Of a DNA stretch of 63,470 bases, positions 15,655 to 24,142 are shown in pieces. Under the pieces are notes generated by a model that saw nothing but the letters and a program-made list of their open reading frames with translations, made no database searches and was not told the origin of the DNA. Where the stretch lies: the NCBI GenBank assembly GCA_945872365.1, contig CAMBZJ010000018.1, positions 1 to 63,470 on the forward strand. The letters run 5' to 3'. Source of the stretch: Klebsiella pneumoniae. Its GTDB lineage: Bacteria > Desulfobacterota > Binatia > UBA12015. Within the stretch, counting starts at the first letter, position 1. Each line of letters begins with the position of its first letter. The position numbers and the translations under genes are program-made.

Positions 15655-16074
15655 TCACGAGAGGCTGTCGAGCCCCTTCTGGAAGCGGCCGGCATGGGAC
15701 TTCTCGGCCTTGGCGAGCGTCTCGAACCACTCGGCAATCTCGGCGAAGCCCTCGTCCCGGGCGCTCTTGGCGAAGCCCGGGTACATCTCGCTGTACTCGT
15801 AGGTCTCGCCCTGGACGGCAGCTTTCAGGTTCTTGTCGGTCTCGCCGATCGGGAGCCCGGTCGCGGGATCGCCGACCTTGGAGAGGAAGTCGAGGTGGCC
15901 GAACGCGTGACCGGTTTCGGCCTCCGAGGTGTCGCGGAAGAGGCCGCCGATGTCGGTGTAGCCCTCGATGTCGGCCCGGCGCGCGAAGTAGAGGTACCGG
16001 CGGTTCGCCTGCGACTCGCCCGCGAACGCGTTCTTCAGATTGTCGTGAGTCTTGGTTCCCTTGAGATTGGACAT
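15655..16074 (-). CDS. Rubrerythrin (no rubredoxin domain)
   Basis: A 139-residue di-iron peroxidase of the erythrin type, reducing hydrogen peroxide in the cytosol. Helix 1 carries [20 protein letters not shown], helix 2 [15 protein letters not shown] (ExxH), helix 3 [20 protein letters not shown] and helix 4 [11 protein letters not shown] (ExxH), the full set of di-iron ligands. The C-terminal rubredoxin of classical rubrerythrin is absent, so an outside electron donor is needed. AAGGAG stands 9 nt before the ATG. First gene of the block with DUF3501 and Fur; a 25-bp inverted repeat lies upstream. Confidence 0.93.
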   Translation of the reverse strand: MSNLKGTKTHDNLKNAFAGESQANRRYLYFARRADIEGYTDIGGLFRDTSEAETGHAFGHLDFLSKVGDPATGLPIGETDKNLKAAVQGETYEYSEMYPGFAKSARDEGFAEIAEWFETLAKAEKSHAGRFQKGLDSLS

Positions 16075-16118
16075 GCGAGGACTTCTCCTTTTCGCTTTCA
16101 GGTGACCGACTGCCGGCC

Positions 16119-16143
16119 CCTATCGAGAATAGTTCGCGATAGG
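16119..16143 (-). promoter_or_regulatory. 25-bp inverted repeat in the rubrerythrin promoter region
   Basis: CCTATCG and CGATAGG are exact 7-bp arms around an 11-nt spacer, 45 nt upstream of the rubrerythrin start. On the minus strand TATTCT, a possible -10 box, lies inside the spacer, so a bound protein would block the promoter. The Fur-family regulator encoded two genes downstream is the obvious candidate, although the arms are not the classical PerR TATAAT-type box. Confidence 0.45.
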
Positions 16144-16219
16144 ATTGTCCTACCAACCCCGGAGGGTCGAGCAAGGCTCCCTTCGGACTTTCGGCCGCCG
16201 AGAGGCATCCGGGCGGCCG

Positions 16220-16450
16220 TCAGCGCCTGAGCATCTGGGCGATCGTCGGACCGCAGCGCTTGGCACCGCAGGGGCCGGTAGCCGCGCGGGTGGCTCGGCG
16301 CACCTCGTCGAGAGTCCGGGCACCGCCGGCTATCGCACGCTGGATCACGCCCCGGCGAATCTTGTTGCACAGGCAGACGACCTTGTAGGACTCGACGATC
16401 TCTAGGCGCCGGCGCTCCCGCTCGTCGTCGTCGCGGTGTTCCGCATCCAC
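16220..16450 (-). CDS. BFD-like [2Fe-2S] ferredoxin
   Basis: A 76-residue protein with the bacterioferritin-associated-ferredoxin fold. The cluster ligands are VCLC (about 25-28) and GPCGAKRC (about 60-67), separated by the helix RGVIQRAIAGGARTLDEV, as in Bfd and the BFD-like domains of NirB and CopZ. Probably passes electrons or helps release iron. The N-terminal 20 residues are highly charged. It lies 145 nt upstream of rubrerythrin on the same strand. Confidence 0.82.
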   Translation of the reverse strand: MDAEHRDDDERERRRLEIVESYKVVCLCNKIRRGVIQRAIAGGARTLDEVRRATRAATGPCGAKRCGPTIAQMLRR

Positions 16451-16537
16451 GACCCCGGTTTACCATGACCCCGGTAAGCCGCCAGCGCCTGGCACCTCCT
16501 TGACTCGCCGGGAATCCGTAGTCACGCTCCTCCCCGA

Positions 16538-17782
16538 ATGCCGAATTCGAGTCCACGCATCCTCGGGATCATCCTCGCCGGCGGCGAGGGCCGGCGCCTG
16601 CAGCCCCTCACCAACGATCGGGCGAAGCCCGCGGTCCCCTTCGGCGGGAAGTATCGACTGATCGACTTCGTGCTCTCGAATTTCGTCAACTCGAAGATCT
16701 ACTCGATCTACGTCCTGGTCCAGTTTAAGTCGCAGTCGCTCATCGAGCACCTGGCGGCGGGCTGGCAGTTCGGGAGCCTGCTTCCCGAGCAGTTCATCTC
16801 GCCGGTGCCGGCCCAGATGCAGCGCGGCCAGACCTGGTACCAGGGAACCGCAGACGCCATCTACCAGAACCTGAACCTGATCGAGAACTATCGGCCCGAC
16901 ATCGTCGCCGTCTTCGGCGCGGATCACATCTACCGCATGGACATCGGTCGGATGGTGGACCAGCACTTAGAGCGCGAAGCGCAGGTCAGCATCGCCTCGC
17001 TGCGGGTTCCGGTCGCCGAGGCGGGCCGCCTCGGCGTGGTTCAGGTCGGCGAGCAGGGACGCGTGATCGGCTTCCTCGAGAAGCCCGAGGTCCCGCCGGA
17101 GATTCCGGGCTTACCCGGCTTCTGCCTCGCCTCGATGGGCAACTATCTGTTCGACGCCGGTGCGCTCGTCGAGATCCTGCGCAGCCAGGCCGAGGCGCAT
17201 GCCGACGAGGGGCACGACTTCGGGCGCCACGTGATCCCGGAGAACCTGAAGAGCCTCCGCATCTTCGCCTACGACTTCGCCGAGAATCGCCTTCCCGGCG
17301 AGCCGGCGGACAAGGCCCTCTACTGGCGCGACGTCGGCACGCTCGAGGCTTATTACGACGCGAACATGGACCTCCGCGACATCGATCCTGCGCTCAATCT
17401 GTACAACCTGCGCTGGCCGCTGCGCTCTGCCCAGGCGGCGTTTCCCCCCGCGAAATTCGTCTTCGACGAGGTCGGACGGCGCGGCCAAGCCACCCACTCG
17501 ATCGTCGGCGAGGGCTGCATCATCTCCGGCTCGACGATCGTCAACTCGGTTCTCGGACGCAGCGTCTTCGTGCACAGCTTCGCCCAAGTCGAAGACGCGG
17601 TTCTCTTCGACGGCGTGCGCGTCCGTCGACACGCGAAGATCCGCCGCGCCATCATCGACAAGAACGTCGAGGTGCCGGAAGGCGAACGAATCGGCTACGA
17701 CCTCGAACGGGACCGGGAGCGCTTTCACGTGACGGACTCAGGGATCGTCGTGATCCCCAAGAACACCGTGATCGCCCGCTGA
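16538..17782 (+). CDS. glgC: Glucose-1-phosphate adenylyltransferase
   Basis: Makes ADP-glucose from glucose-1-phosphate and ATP for glycogen synthesis. The 414-residue product has the nucleotidyl-transferase start GIILAGGEGRRLQPLTNDRAKPA, PFGGKYRLIDFVLSNFVNS, the WYQGTADAIYQNL loop, GADHIYRMD with the catalytic Asp, and a C-terminal left-handed beta-helix (GEGCIISGSTIVNSVLGRSV). Length and motifs match GlgC closely. No other glycogen genes are adjacent. No good ribosome site precedes the ATG. Confidence 0.95.
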   Translation: MPNSSPRILGIILAGGEGRRLQPLTNDRAKPAVPFGGKYRLIDFVLSNFVNSKIYSIYVLVQFKSQSLIEHLAAGWQFGSLLPEQFISPVPAQMQRGQTWYQGTADAIYQNLNLIENYRPDIVAVFGADHIYRMDIGRMVDQHLEREAQVSIASLRVPVAEAGRLGVVQVGEQGRVIGFLEKPEVPPEIPGLPGFCLASMGNYLFDAGALVEILRSQAEAHADEGHDFGRHVIPENLKSLRIFAYDFAENRLPGEPADKALYWRDVGTLEAYYDANMDLRDIDPALNLYNLRWPLRSAQAAFPPAKFVFDEVGRRGQATHSIVGEGCIISGSTIVNSVLGRSVFVHSFAQVEDAVLFDGVRVRRHAKIRRAIIDKNVEVPEGERIGYDLERDRERFHVTDSGIVVIPKNTVIAR

Positions 17783-17792
17783 TAGAGAGGCC

Positions 17793-18413
17793 TCAGAGGC
17801 CTTCGAGGCGGCGAATGCTTTCCCTTTGCCGGAGCCGATCGACGTAGCCGCGCAGCGCACGAGAGCCCTCGGGCAGAGGCACGTTGCGGTTCACCAGCAG
17901 GATCAGTCGAGGGGCGAAAGCCGCGTCGGCAAGGCTGAAACTGCCCCCGAGGTATTCCTTTCCGCCGAGTTCGCGCTCGAGCAGGAGGAAGGCCCGATCG
18001 ACCTCTTCCTTGGCGCGCCGCAACCGCTCTGGATCCCGCTCTTCCGCCGGCTTGGCATGCTCGATCAAGTAGGTCCCTGCGGAGAGCGTGAAGGCGTTGT
18101 CGGCGTAGTCCTCGAGCATCCGGAGGCGCGCCCTGCCGGCCGAGTCGCCCTGGGGGAGAAGCGGGGGCTCGGGGTACTCGTCCTCCAGGTACTCGTTGAT
18201 CACGGTCGAGTCGTAGATGGCCGTGCCGCCGTCATCGTCATCGACCAGAACCGGGACCTTGTGGAAGGGGTTGAGCGCCGCAAATTCAGGCGAATGCTGC
18301 TCATTCTTGCGCAGATCGACCAGGACCATCTCCCAGTCGAGCTGCTTTTCGGCCAGGACGATGCGCGTCTTCTGACCGAACGGACACTGCGGAAAATCGT
18401 AAAGCTTGAGCAT
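17793..18413 (-). CDS. Glutathione S-transferase family protein
   Basis: A 206-residue protein with an N-terminal thioredoxin-like domain (MLKLYDFPQCPFGQKTRIVL; LNPFHKVPVLVDDDDG; YDSTVINEYLEDEYPEPPLL) and a helical C-terminal domain (about 90-200; FLLLERELGGKEYLGGSFSLADAAFAP). The CPFGQK motif places Cys where omega/stringent-starvation type GSTs have theirs. GGAGGGG stands just before the ATG at 18413. It converges on glgC with a 10-nt gap. Substrate unknown. Confidence 0.85.
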   Translation of the reverse strand: MLKLYDFPQCPFGQKTRIVLAEKQLDWEMVLVDLRKNEQHSPEFAALNPFHKVPVLVDDDDGGTAIYDSTVINEYLEDEYPEPPLLPQGDSAGRARLRMLEDYADNAFTLSAGTYLIEHAKPAEERDPERLRRAKEEVDRAFLLLERELGGKEYLGGSFSLADAAFAPRLILLVNRNVPLPEGSRALRGYVDRLRQRESIRRLEGL

Positions 18414-18460
18414 TCGCCCCTCCCGAACCCTCGACCTCACCTGTGAACCGTGGCGTTGGT

Positions 18461-18482
18461 AAGGGAAAAGCGCCAGTGGCGC
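18461..18482 (-). terminator. Probable intrinsic terminator of the lipA operon
   Basis: On the minus strand GCGCC-act-GGCGC is followed directly by TTTTCCCTT. It lies 50 nt past the lipA stop and upstream of the GST start, so it would separate the rnhB-E2-lipB-lipA transcript from the GST gene. The stem is short (5 bp, extendable by flanking pairs). Confidence 0.5.
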
Positions 18483-18532
18483 AACGCAAAATGAGCGATT
18501 TGTGGGCTCGAAGCAGCAAATTCCGTGGCCGC

Positions 18533-19417
18533 TCAGGCCGGCGGGACGTGCGACCAGGCGTGATAGGAGCTGCGGACGAGGGGCCCCGACTCCACGTGGG
18601 CGAAGCCCATTCGGCGGGCGGCCACGCCCCATTCGTCGAACTCCGCCGGATCGAGGTAGCGCTCGACTGGCAGGTGGGCCCGGCTCGGTTGGAGGTACTG
18701 CCCAAGGGTCACGATATCGCAGCCTACATGGCGAAGATCGCGCAGGACGTCCATAACCTCCGCCAAGCTTTCTCCGAGCCCGAGCATCAGCCCGGCCTTG
18801 GTGAAGCGCCCCGTCGGACGGACCTCGCCCGCCCAACGCAAAACGTCGAGCGATCGCTCGTACCGGGCACCGGCCCGCACCCGCTTGTAGAGGCGGGGCA
18901 CGGTTTCGAGGTTGTGGTTGAAGATCGACAGAGGTGCCGCTGCCACGGTCAGAACCGCGTCCCGGCGCCCCTGGAAATCAGGGGTCAGCACCTCGACGGC
19001 ACAGCCCGGGACGCGGGCCTTGATCGCCCGGACGGCCTCGGCGAAGTGCCCCGCGCCCAGGTCGGGCAGGTCGTCCCGATCGACCGAGGTCACCACGGCG
19101 TGGACGAGCCCCAGGCGTTCGATCGCGCGCGCGAGTCTTTCGGGTTCACCGGGGTCGAGCGGCTTGGGCTTTCCGTGGGCGACTGCGCAGAATCCGCAGT
19201 TCCGGGTGCAGGTGTCGCCCATGAGCATGAAGGTTGCCGTGCCGTGCGCCCAGCACTCGGCGAGGTTGGGACACCGGGCCTCCTCGCAGACGGTCGCGAC
19301 CCCGGATTCGGCGACGACCTGGCGCGTCCGCGCCCAGCCCGGGCCCCCGGGTACTCGCACCCGGATCCAGTCGGGGTGGCGGCGACCGGACCGGATCGCC
19401 CCCGGCACGTCGCTCAT
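18533..19417 (-). CDS. lipA: Lipoyl synthase
   Basis: Radical SAM enzyme that inserts two sulfurs into protein-bound octanoyl chains. The 294-residue product has the auxiliary-cluster ligands C44-x4-C49-x5-C55 (VCEEARCPNLAEC) and the radical-SAM triad C70-x3-C74-x2-C77 (CTRNCGFC), followed by VVTSVDRDDLPDLGA and the C-terminal SGPLVRSSYHAW with the third auxiliary ligand Ser. Overlaps the stop of lipB by 4 nt, so the two are translationally coupled. Confidence 0.96.
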   Translation of the reverse strand: MSDVPGAIRSGRRHPDWIRVRVPGGPGWARTRQVVAESGVATVCEEARCPNLAECWAHGTATFMLMGDTCTRNCGFCAVAHGKPKPLDPGEPERLARAIERLGLVHAVVTSVDRDDLPDLGAGHFAEAVRAIKARVPGCAVEVLTPDFQGRRDAVLTVAAAPLSIFNHNLETVPRLYKRVRAGARYERSLDVLRWAGEVRPTGRFTKAGLMLGLGESLAEVMDVLRDLRHVGCDIVTLGQYLQPSRAHLPVERYLDPAEFDEWGVAARRMGFAHVESGPLVRSSYHAWSHVPPA

Positions 19418-20139
19418 GCCCGCGTCCCCGGGTCGCTGGACCCCGGCAAGTAGGCCTCGATGGCCCGGGGCACGAGGCGCGCGGCCGAACGCGCGACCTC
19501 GGCGACCGTGGGCACCGGCCGGACTCCTTCAGCGGCGAGCGAGGTCGTCACGACCCCTTGGATACCGCACGGGACGATTGCGGCAAACGCATCGAGATCG
19601 GTCGACACGTTGAGCGCAAAGCCGTGCATCGAGATTCCGCGCCGCACGCCGATGCCGATCGCGGCGATCTTGCGACCCGGGTCGCCCGTCCGCTCATGGC
19701 TCGCAGCCGGGTGCGCCGGCGGCGCGCCGACCCAGACACCGGTGCAGCCGGGCGCGCGGCGGCCCGCCAGCCCATACTCCCCGAGAATCTCGATGACCCC
19801 CTGCTCGAGTGCCCGGAGGAATCGGTGGAGATCGACGGTCCGAGCGCGCAGGTCGACGAGCGCATACCCGACGAGTTGCCCCGGACCGTGAAAGGTCGCA
19901 TCCCCACCACGCCCGATGCGCCGAACCGGGACCGCTCCCCCGCCTCCCGGCAGGTGCTCGATCGGGCCGCTGCGACCCGTCGTGTAGACAGGATCATGTT
20001 CGAGGAGCAGGAGACGGTCGCCCGCCCACGGATGCGATGCCACGATCTGCTCCTGCAGTCGCAACGCCTGGTCGAAGGCCATCCGCCCGAGCCAATCGGG
20101 CCGGATGGCGGCGCCCCGCCCCAGCGACCCCTCAGACAT
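19414..20139 (-). CDS. lipB: Octanoyl-ACP:protein N-octanoyltransferase
   Basis: Transfers octanoate from acyl carrier protein to lipoyl domains. The 241-residue product has the LipB core: LLLEHDPVYTTGRSG, GRGGDATFHGPGQLVGY, DLHRFLRALEQGVI, the catalytic Lys in GRKIAAIGIGVRRGISMHG and the catalytic Cys in IVPCGIQG. I use the ATG at 20139, which overlaps the end of the E2-like gene by 8 nt; the longer frame to 20190 adds sequence antisense to nothing useful. Coupled to lipA downstream. Confidence 0.94.
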   Translation of the reverse strand: MSEGSLGRGAAIRPDWLGRMAFDQALRLQEQIVASHPWAGDRLLLLEHDPVYTTGRSGPIEHLPGGGGAVPVRRIGRGGDATFHGPGQLVGYALVDLRARTVDLHRFLRALEQGVIEILGEYGLAGRRAPGCTGVWVGAPPAHPAASHERTGDPGRKIAAIGIGVRRGISMHGFALNVSTDLDAFAAIVPCGIQGVVTTSLAAEGVRPVPTVAEVARSAARLVPRAIEAYLPGSSDPGTRA

Positions 20140-20968
20140 GCGAGCCGAGCAGCAGGCGAGGCTCTTCGAGCCTCCGCCGAACCTCGGCAAGGAAGGCCGC
20201 TCCAGCCACGACGTCGACGAGTCGGTGGTCGCCGGACAAGGTCAGGGACACCACTGGTCCGAGGGCGATCAGACCGCCTCGAACCACCGGGCGCTCGACG
20301 ATCGCCCCGACCGCGAGAATGGCGGCCTGGGGCGGCTGGATGACCGCGGTGCACTTCTCGATTCCGAGTCCGCCCACGTCCATGACCGAGAAGGTTGCCC
20401 GGCTGAGATCCTCCGCATCGAGTTCGCCCGAGCGCGACCGACGGTCCAACTCGCGGTACAAGGCGGATACGGCGGCGAGAGGCAGACGATCTCCCGCACG
20501 CAGGACGGGCCATACGAGCCCGTCCTCGAGTGCGACGGCGCAGGCGAGATTGATCTCCTCGAAAATCTCGATGGCGTCGCCCGCGAACCGTGCGTTCAGG
20601 CCCGGGTGAAGCGCGAGCGCTTCGGCACAGGCCTTGAGCACCATGGCCGGGAAGGCGACCGACGATTCGTCGGCGAGCGCGGCGGCGAGCGCCACGTCGA
20701 CACTCGTCTCGAGGTATAGGTGCGGCGCCTCGCGCTTGCTCTCCGCCATTCGCAAAGCCGTTGACGAGCGGGCTCGCGACAGCGGCACCCGACGCAAGCC
20801 CGGGGCGGGGCTCGCCGCCCCGCCCAACGCGGGCAGATCTCCCCCACGCGACGGCGGGCGGACCCGCACCACGCCCGGACGACCCGAAATGATGCCGGCG
20901 ACGTCCGCTTCCTCTTGCGCGCCCCCCTCCCCGGCCGGCGCGGGCGTTGGCTTTCGGGGGTCCGGCAT
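20132..20968 (-). CDS. E2-type 2-oxoacid dehydrogenase acyltransferase domain without lipoyl domain
   Basis: A 278-residue protein whose C-terminal 210 residues match the chloramphenicol-acetyltransferase-like catalytic domain of dihydrolipoamide acyltransferases: APHLYLETSVDVA, LNARFAGDAIEIFEEINLA, SRATFSVMDVGGLGIEKCTA and the active-site SLTLSGDHRLVDVVAGAAFL (His about 248). The N-terminal 75 residues are a Pro/Gly/Ala-rich tail with no lipoyl-lysine (DKA) motif and no convincing subunit-binding domain. It starts 2 nt after rnhB and overlaps lipB, so it belongs to the lipoate operon. It may need lipoylated protein in trans or have another acyl acceptor. Core family is sure, function is not. 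Confidence 0.8.
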   Translation of the reverse strand: MPDPRKPTPAPAGEGGAQEEADVAGIISGRPGVVRVRPPSRGGDLPALGGAASPAPGLRRVPLSRARSSTALRMAESKREAPHLYLETSVDVALAAALADESSVAFPAMVLKACAEALALHPGLNARFAGDAIEIFEEINLACAVALEDGLVWPVLRAGDRLPLAAVSALYRELDRRSRSGELDAEDLSRATFSVMDVGGLGIEKCTAVIQPPQAAILAVGAIVERPVVRGGLIALGPVVSLTLSGDHRLVDVVAGAAFLAEVRRRLEEPRLLLGSHV

Positions 20969-20970
20969 CT

Positions 20971-21603
20971 TCAACGAAAGCGCCCTTCGCCGTCTTCCGA
21001 CGAGACTTCGAGGGCCGCTCGAACCGGCGCAAAAGAGCGGCGGTGGATCGGGCACGGCCCGAGCTCGCGCAGGGCGCGCAGGTGCACCGCTGTGGCGTAA
21101 CCGGCATGCCGGGCGAACCCGTATCCGGGGTAGCGGTCCTCCATTTCCACCATCAGGCGGTCGCGGTGGACCTTGGCGACGATCGAAGCCACCGCGATAC
21201 TGTACACGGTCCGATCGCCGCCGGCGACGCAGGTCTGGCGGATCTCGCAACCCGGAACTCTCCGGGCGTCGACGAGCAGGTGCTGCGGCGGCTCGGGCAG
21301 CGAAGCGATCGCGCGCGCCATCGCCACGAGCCCGGCCTGGTACACGTTGAGCGCGTCGACCTCGTCATGCTCGACCACGCCGATCCCGATGCCGATGGCT
21401 GCTGCGCGGATCGCGCTCTCGAGCCTCTCGCGCTGTTTCGCACTGAGGAGTTTCGAGTCGCGCACGCCGTCGAGGTCGACCTTCGGCGACAGGACGACGG
21501 CCGCGGCCACCACCGGCCCGGCGAGAGGCCCCATCCCCACCTCGTCGACCCCGGCAATACGCTCGAGCCCGGCTTCCCAGAGGGCCCGCTCGGTGAAGAG
21601 CAT
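20971..21603 (-). CDS. rnhB: Ribonuclease HII
   Basis: Removes ribonucleotides from DNA. From the ATG at 21603 (GGGTGAAG upstream) the product is 210 residues, with catalytic D20 and E21 (IAGVDEVGMGPLAGP), D112 (LLVDARRVPG) and D148 (IVAKVHRDRLM) and the conserved YPGYGFARHAGYATAVHL. The family's GRG motif, which recognises the RNA-DNA junction, reads GMG here (residues 23-25). Upstream ATGs at 21654 and 21666 would add 17 or 21 residues, but the family normally starts just before ERALWEAGLERIAG. First gene of the lipBA operon. Confidence 0.92.
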   Translation of the reverse strand: MLFTERALWEAGLERIAGVDEVGMGPLAGPVVAAAVVLSPKVDLDGVRDSKLLSAKQRERLESAIRAAAIGIGIGVVEHDEVDALNVYQAGLVAMARAIASLPEPPQHLLVDARRVPGCEIRQTCVAGGDRTVYSIAVASIVAKVHRDRLMVEMEDRYPGYGFARHAGYATAVHLRALRELGPCPIHRRSFAPVRAALEVSSEDGEGRFR

Positions 21604-21796
21604 CTTCACCCGCTCGCGACGGTTCGCGCCCGCTCGCTTCGCCAAGGACACCATGGCCCCTCTCATAGCTGACCGGCCACGCCGGGAGGAAGCAGCGGCG
21701 CCGCCGTTCCCGCCGGCCGCTTGCGCGCGGGCCCGCGGGGTGGAAACTGCGTTACCATCCGACCGGGCCCCGAGGGCCCCGAACCCAGGAGCGCAT

Positions 21797-22969
21797 GTGG
21801 CCACCGCCCCGATCGACGACGACATCATCTCCTGCGTCCGCACCTTCGTCCAGAAGGAAGTGATGCCGGTCGCAAGCGACCTCGAACACCGCAACGAATA
21901 CCCGCAGGCCCTGGCCGACCGCATGAAGGAACTCGGCCTCTTCGGTGCGACGATCCCCGAGCAGTTCGGCGGGCTCGGCCTGTCGGTGAGCAGTTACGCG
22001 CGGGTCGTCGAGGAGTTGTGCCGAGGCTGGATGAGCCTCTCGGGCATCCTCAATACCCACCTGATGGTCGCCTGGGTCATCCGCACCTATGGCAACGACG
22101 AGCAGCGCGAGCGCTTCCTCCCGGCGATGGCGCGCGGCGAGAAGCGCGCCGCCTTCGGCCTCACCGAGGCGCATGCCGGCAGCGATGCCCAGCGCATCCG
22201 CACCGTCGCGGTCCGTCGCGGCGACCACTACGTCGTCGACGGAACGAAGATGTGGTCGACCAACGCGCGGACCGGCACCATGTTCGGCCTGGTCGTCAAG
22301 ACCGACCCGAAGAGCGATCCGCCGCACAAGGGCATGAGCTTCCTTCTCGCCGAGAAGGGTGCACCCGGCTGTACCGTGAGCCGCGACCTGCCGAAACTTG
22401 GCTACAAGGGCGTGGAGTCGGCCGAGGTCCAGTTCGAGGCCTTTCCCGTTCCGGCGACGAACCTCGTCGGCAAGGAGGGTTCAGGCTTCCAGTACGCGAT
22501 GGCCGGACTCGAGGTCGGACGCGTGAACATCGCGGCCCGGGCCGTGGGCGTCGCTCAGGCGGCTTTCGATGCGGCGCTGCACTACTCACAGGAGCGCGAG
22601 ACCTTCGGGAAGCCGATCTGCGAGCACCAGGCAATTCAGATCAAGATCGCGGACATGGCGACCAAGATCGAGGCGGCGCGACTGCTCACCCGCAGCGCCG
22701 CCGAGAAAAAGGATCGTGGCGAGCGCAGCGACGTCGAGGCCGGCATGGCGAAGCTCTTCGCGTCGGAGATCTGCCACGAGGTCGCCTTCGAAGCGATGCG
22801 CATCCACGGCGGCTATGGCTACAGCCAGGAGTACCCGGTCGAACGCTACTACCGCGACGCACCGCTGATGGTCATCGGCGAGGGCACGAACGAGATCCAA
22901 CGACTCGTGATCGCCAAGGGCCTGCTCGCGCGCGCAGGGTACAAGAAGCCGGGCGGCACCCGCGACTGA
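21797..22969 (+). CDS. Acyl-CoA dehydrogenase
   Basis: FAD enzyme forming the alpha,beta double bond of acyl-CoA. The 390-residue product starts at GTG 21797 with AGGAG at 6 nt; the longer open frame to the left is antisense to rnhB. Motifs: FGLTEAHAGSDAQRI (FAD/substrate loop), DGTKMWSTNA, RVNIAARAVGVAQAAFD, FGKPICEHQAIQIKIADM, MRIHGGYGYSQEYPVERYYRD and IGEGTNEIQRLVIAKGL with the catalytic Glu region. Substrate unknown. Divergent from rnhB and convergent with the glycosyltransferase-like gene at 22979. Confidence 0.93.
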   Translation: MATAPIDDDIISCVRTFVQKEVMPVASDLEHRNEYPQALADRMKELGLFGATIPEQFGGLGLSVSSYARVVEELCRGWMSLSGILNTHLMVAWVIRTYGNDEQRERFLPAMARGEKRAAFGLTEAHAGSDAQRIRTVAVRRGDHYVVDGTKMWSTNARTGTMFGLVVKTDPKSDPPHKGMSFLLAEKGAPGCTVSRDLPKLGYKGVESAEVQFEAFPVPATNLVGKEGSGFQYAMAGLEVGRVNIAARAVGVAQAAFDAALHYSQERETFGKPICEHQAIQIKIADMATKIEAARLLTRSAAEKKDRGERSDVEAGMAKLFASEICHEVAFEAMRIHGGYGYSQEYPVERYYRDAPLMVIGEGTNEIQRLVIAKGLLARAGYKKPGGTRD

Positions 22970-22978
22970 GCCCGGCCT

Positions 22979-24142
22979 TCAGAGAGAGCCGAGCAGGCGC
23001 CCGAGCACCACCGGGGCGGCGAAGTGCTCCTCGGCGATGCGCCGGGCAGCAGCGCCGTGCCGTTGCGGTTCAGCCGCGATCGCGCGGACGGCCGCGGCCG
23101 CGTCTTCGACCGATCGATAGGAAAACAGGCCCTCTCCGGTGGGAAGCACGTCACCGAAAGCGGTGTCCTGCGTCACCACGGGGCGACCCGCCGCGAGATA
23201 GCAGGCGCTGCGGTCGCTGAACCATCCGCTGCGCAGGCGTACGTTCACGTCCTTTGCCGTCGTGAACTCGCCGCGCGAAGCCCGCAGAAAGGCCGCGTAG
23301 GAGCGGTCGTCCGCCGAGATCCCGATCGGGTCGCGGATCTCCCAGCCCGCTCGTTCAAGGGTCGCCCGGTCCCCGGCGTCGGCGACCTCCATCGCGAGGG
23401 CGAAACTCTCCCCGGTGCGATCGGGAAGATCCATGATCCCCTGCCACTCATCACGCTTGCGCCAGGAGTAGCGCTGCCCGTGGAAGTCGACGTCGCGGCC
23501 GGCGGAATTCCAGGTGCCGATCGTGGTGAAGGGCGCCGCTTGCGGAACCGGGGACTCGGGCCACATCCCGGCGACGATCGGCTGCCGGGTCGGACGCCAC
23601 TCGAAGCCGGCATCCGGGATCGGCGACCGCGCGGTTCCGATGTTCTCGCCAAAGGTGAAGTGCAGCGAGTGCTCGGCGACCAACTCGCGCAGTTTCGCGT
23701 CGCCGCCCGCAATGCGCAATTGGGTGTAGGCCGGGTCCATGTCGATGTAGACGGTACACTTGCCGCGCCGTTCACTCTCGTCGAAACGATGCACGCCGCC
23801 CGCGTTCAGGAGGATCCCCGCACCGTCGAACCAGGCACGGACCGCCTCGCGGCCACGGCCGTAGTACTCGTCGCGAAGCGAATCGTGGAAGACCCAGCGG
23901 TCCGCCAATCCCGCGCGCTCAAAGAGGTCCGCGATCCGCTGGATGCCGCAGGAATAGTCGTCGCCGAGGGTTCGGGCGACCGGATCGTAGGCCTGCCAGG
24001 TGTGCCGCGTGTCCTCGTAGTAGAGCACGTCGGCTCCGGCGTCGAGGAGCCCGCGCACGTAGTGGACGACCTGCCAGGCGTAGCCGCCGAGCGGACAGCG
24101 GACAAAGTATCCCGCATAGATCGTCCGCGGGGCCGGGTTCAC
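22979..24142 (-). CDS. Glycosyltransferase-like protein, paralog of the preceding gene
   Basis: A 387-residue protein starting at GTG 24142, which overlaps the upstream stop (GTGA). The N-terminal half has a Rossmann-like start (IYAGYFVRCPLGGYAWQVVH, ADVLYYEDTRHTW) and the C-terminal half the features of GT-B sugar transferases: AKDVNVRLRSGWFSDRSACY, LAAGRPVVTQDTAFGDVLP and SVEDAAAAVRAI. It is clearly related along its length to the neighbour at 24139-25305, so the pair arose by tandem duplication. Probably adds sugars to a glycan handled by the ABC exporter of the same operon; donor and acceptor unknown. Confidence 0.75.
   Translation of the reverse strand: MNPAPRTIYAGYFVRCPLGGYAWQVVHYVRGLLDAGADVLYYEDTRHTWQAYDPVARTLGDDYSCGIQRIADLFERAGLADRWVFHDSLRDEYYGRGREAVRAWFDGAGILLNAGGVHRFDESERRGKCTVYIDMDPAYTQLRIAGGDAKLRELVAEHSLHFTFGENIGTARSPIPDAGFEWRPTRQPIVAGMWPESPVPQAAPFTTIGTWNSAGRDVDFHGQRYSWRKRDEWQGIMDLPDRTGESFALAMEVADAGDRATLERAGWEIRDPIGISADDRSYAAFLRASRGEFTTAKDVNVRLRSGWFSDRSACYLAAGRPVVTQDTAFGDVLPTGEGLFSYRSVEDAAAAVRAIAAEPQRHGAAARRIAEEHFAAPVVLGRLLGSL

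Noticed and set aside
18456-18488. GCGTTG...CAACGC outer stem around the GST leader as a riboswitch
   Set aside because: Too small and better explained by the short terminator hairpin with T-tract on the minus strand.
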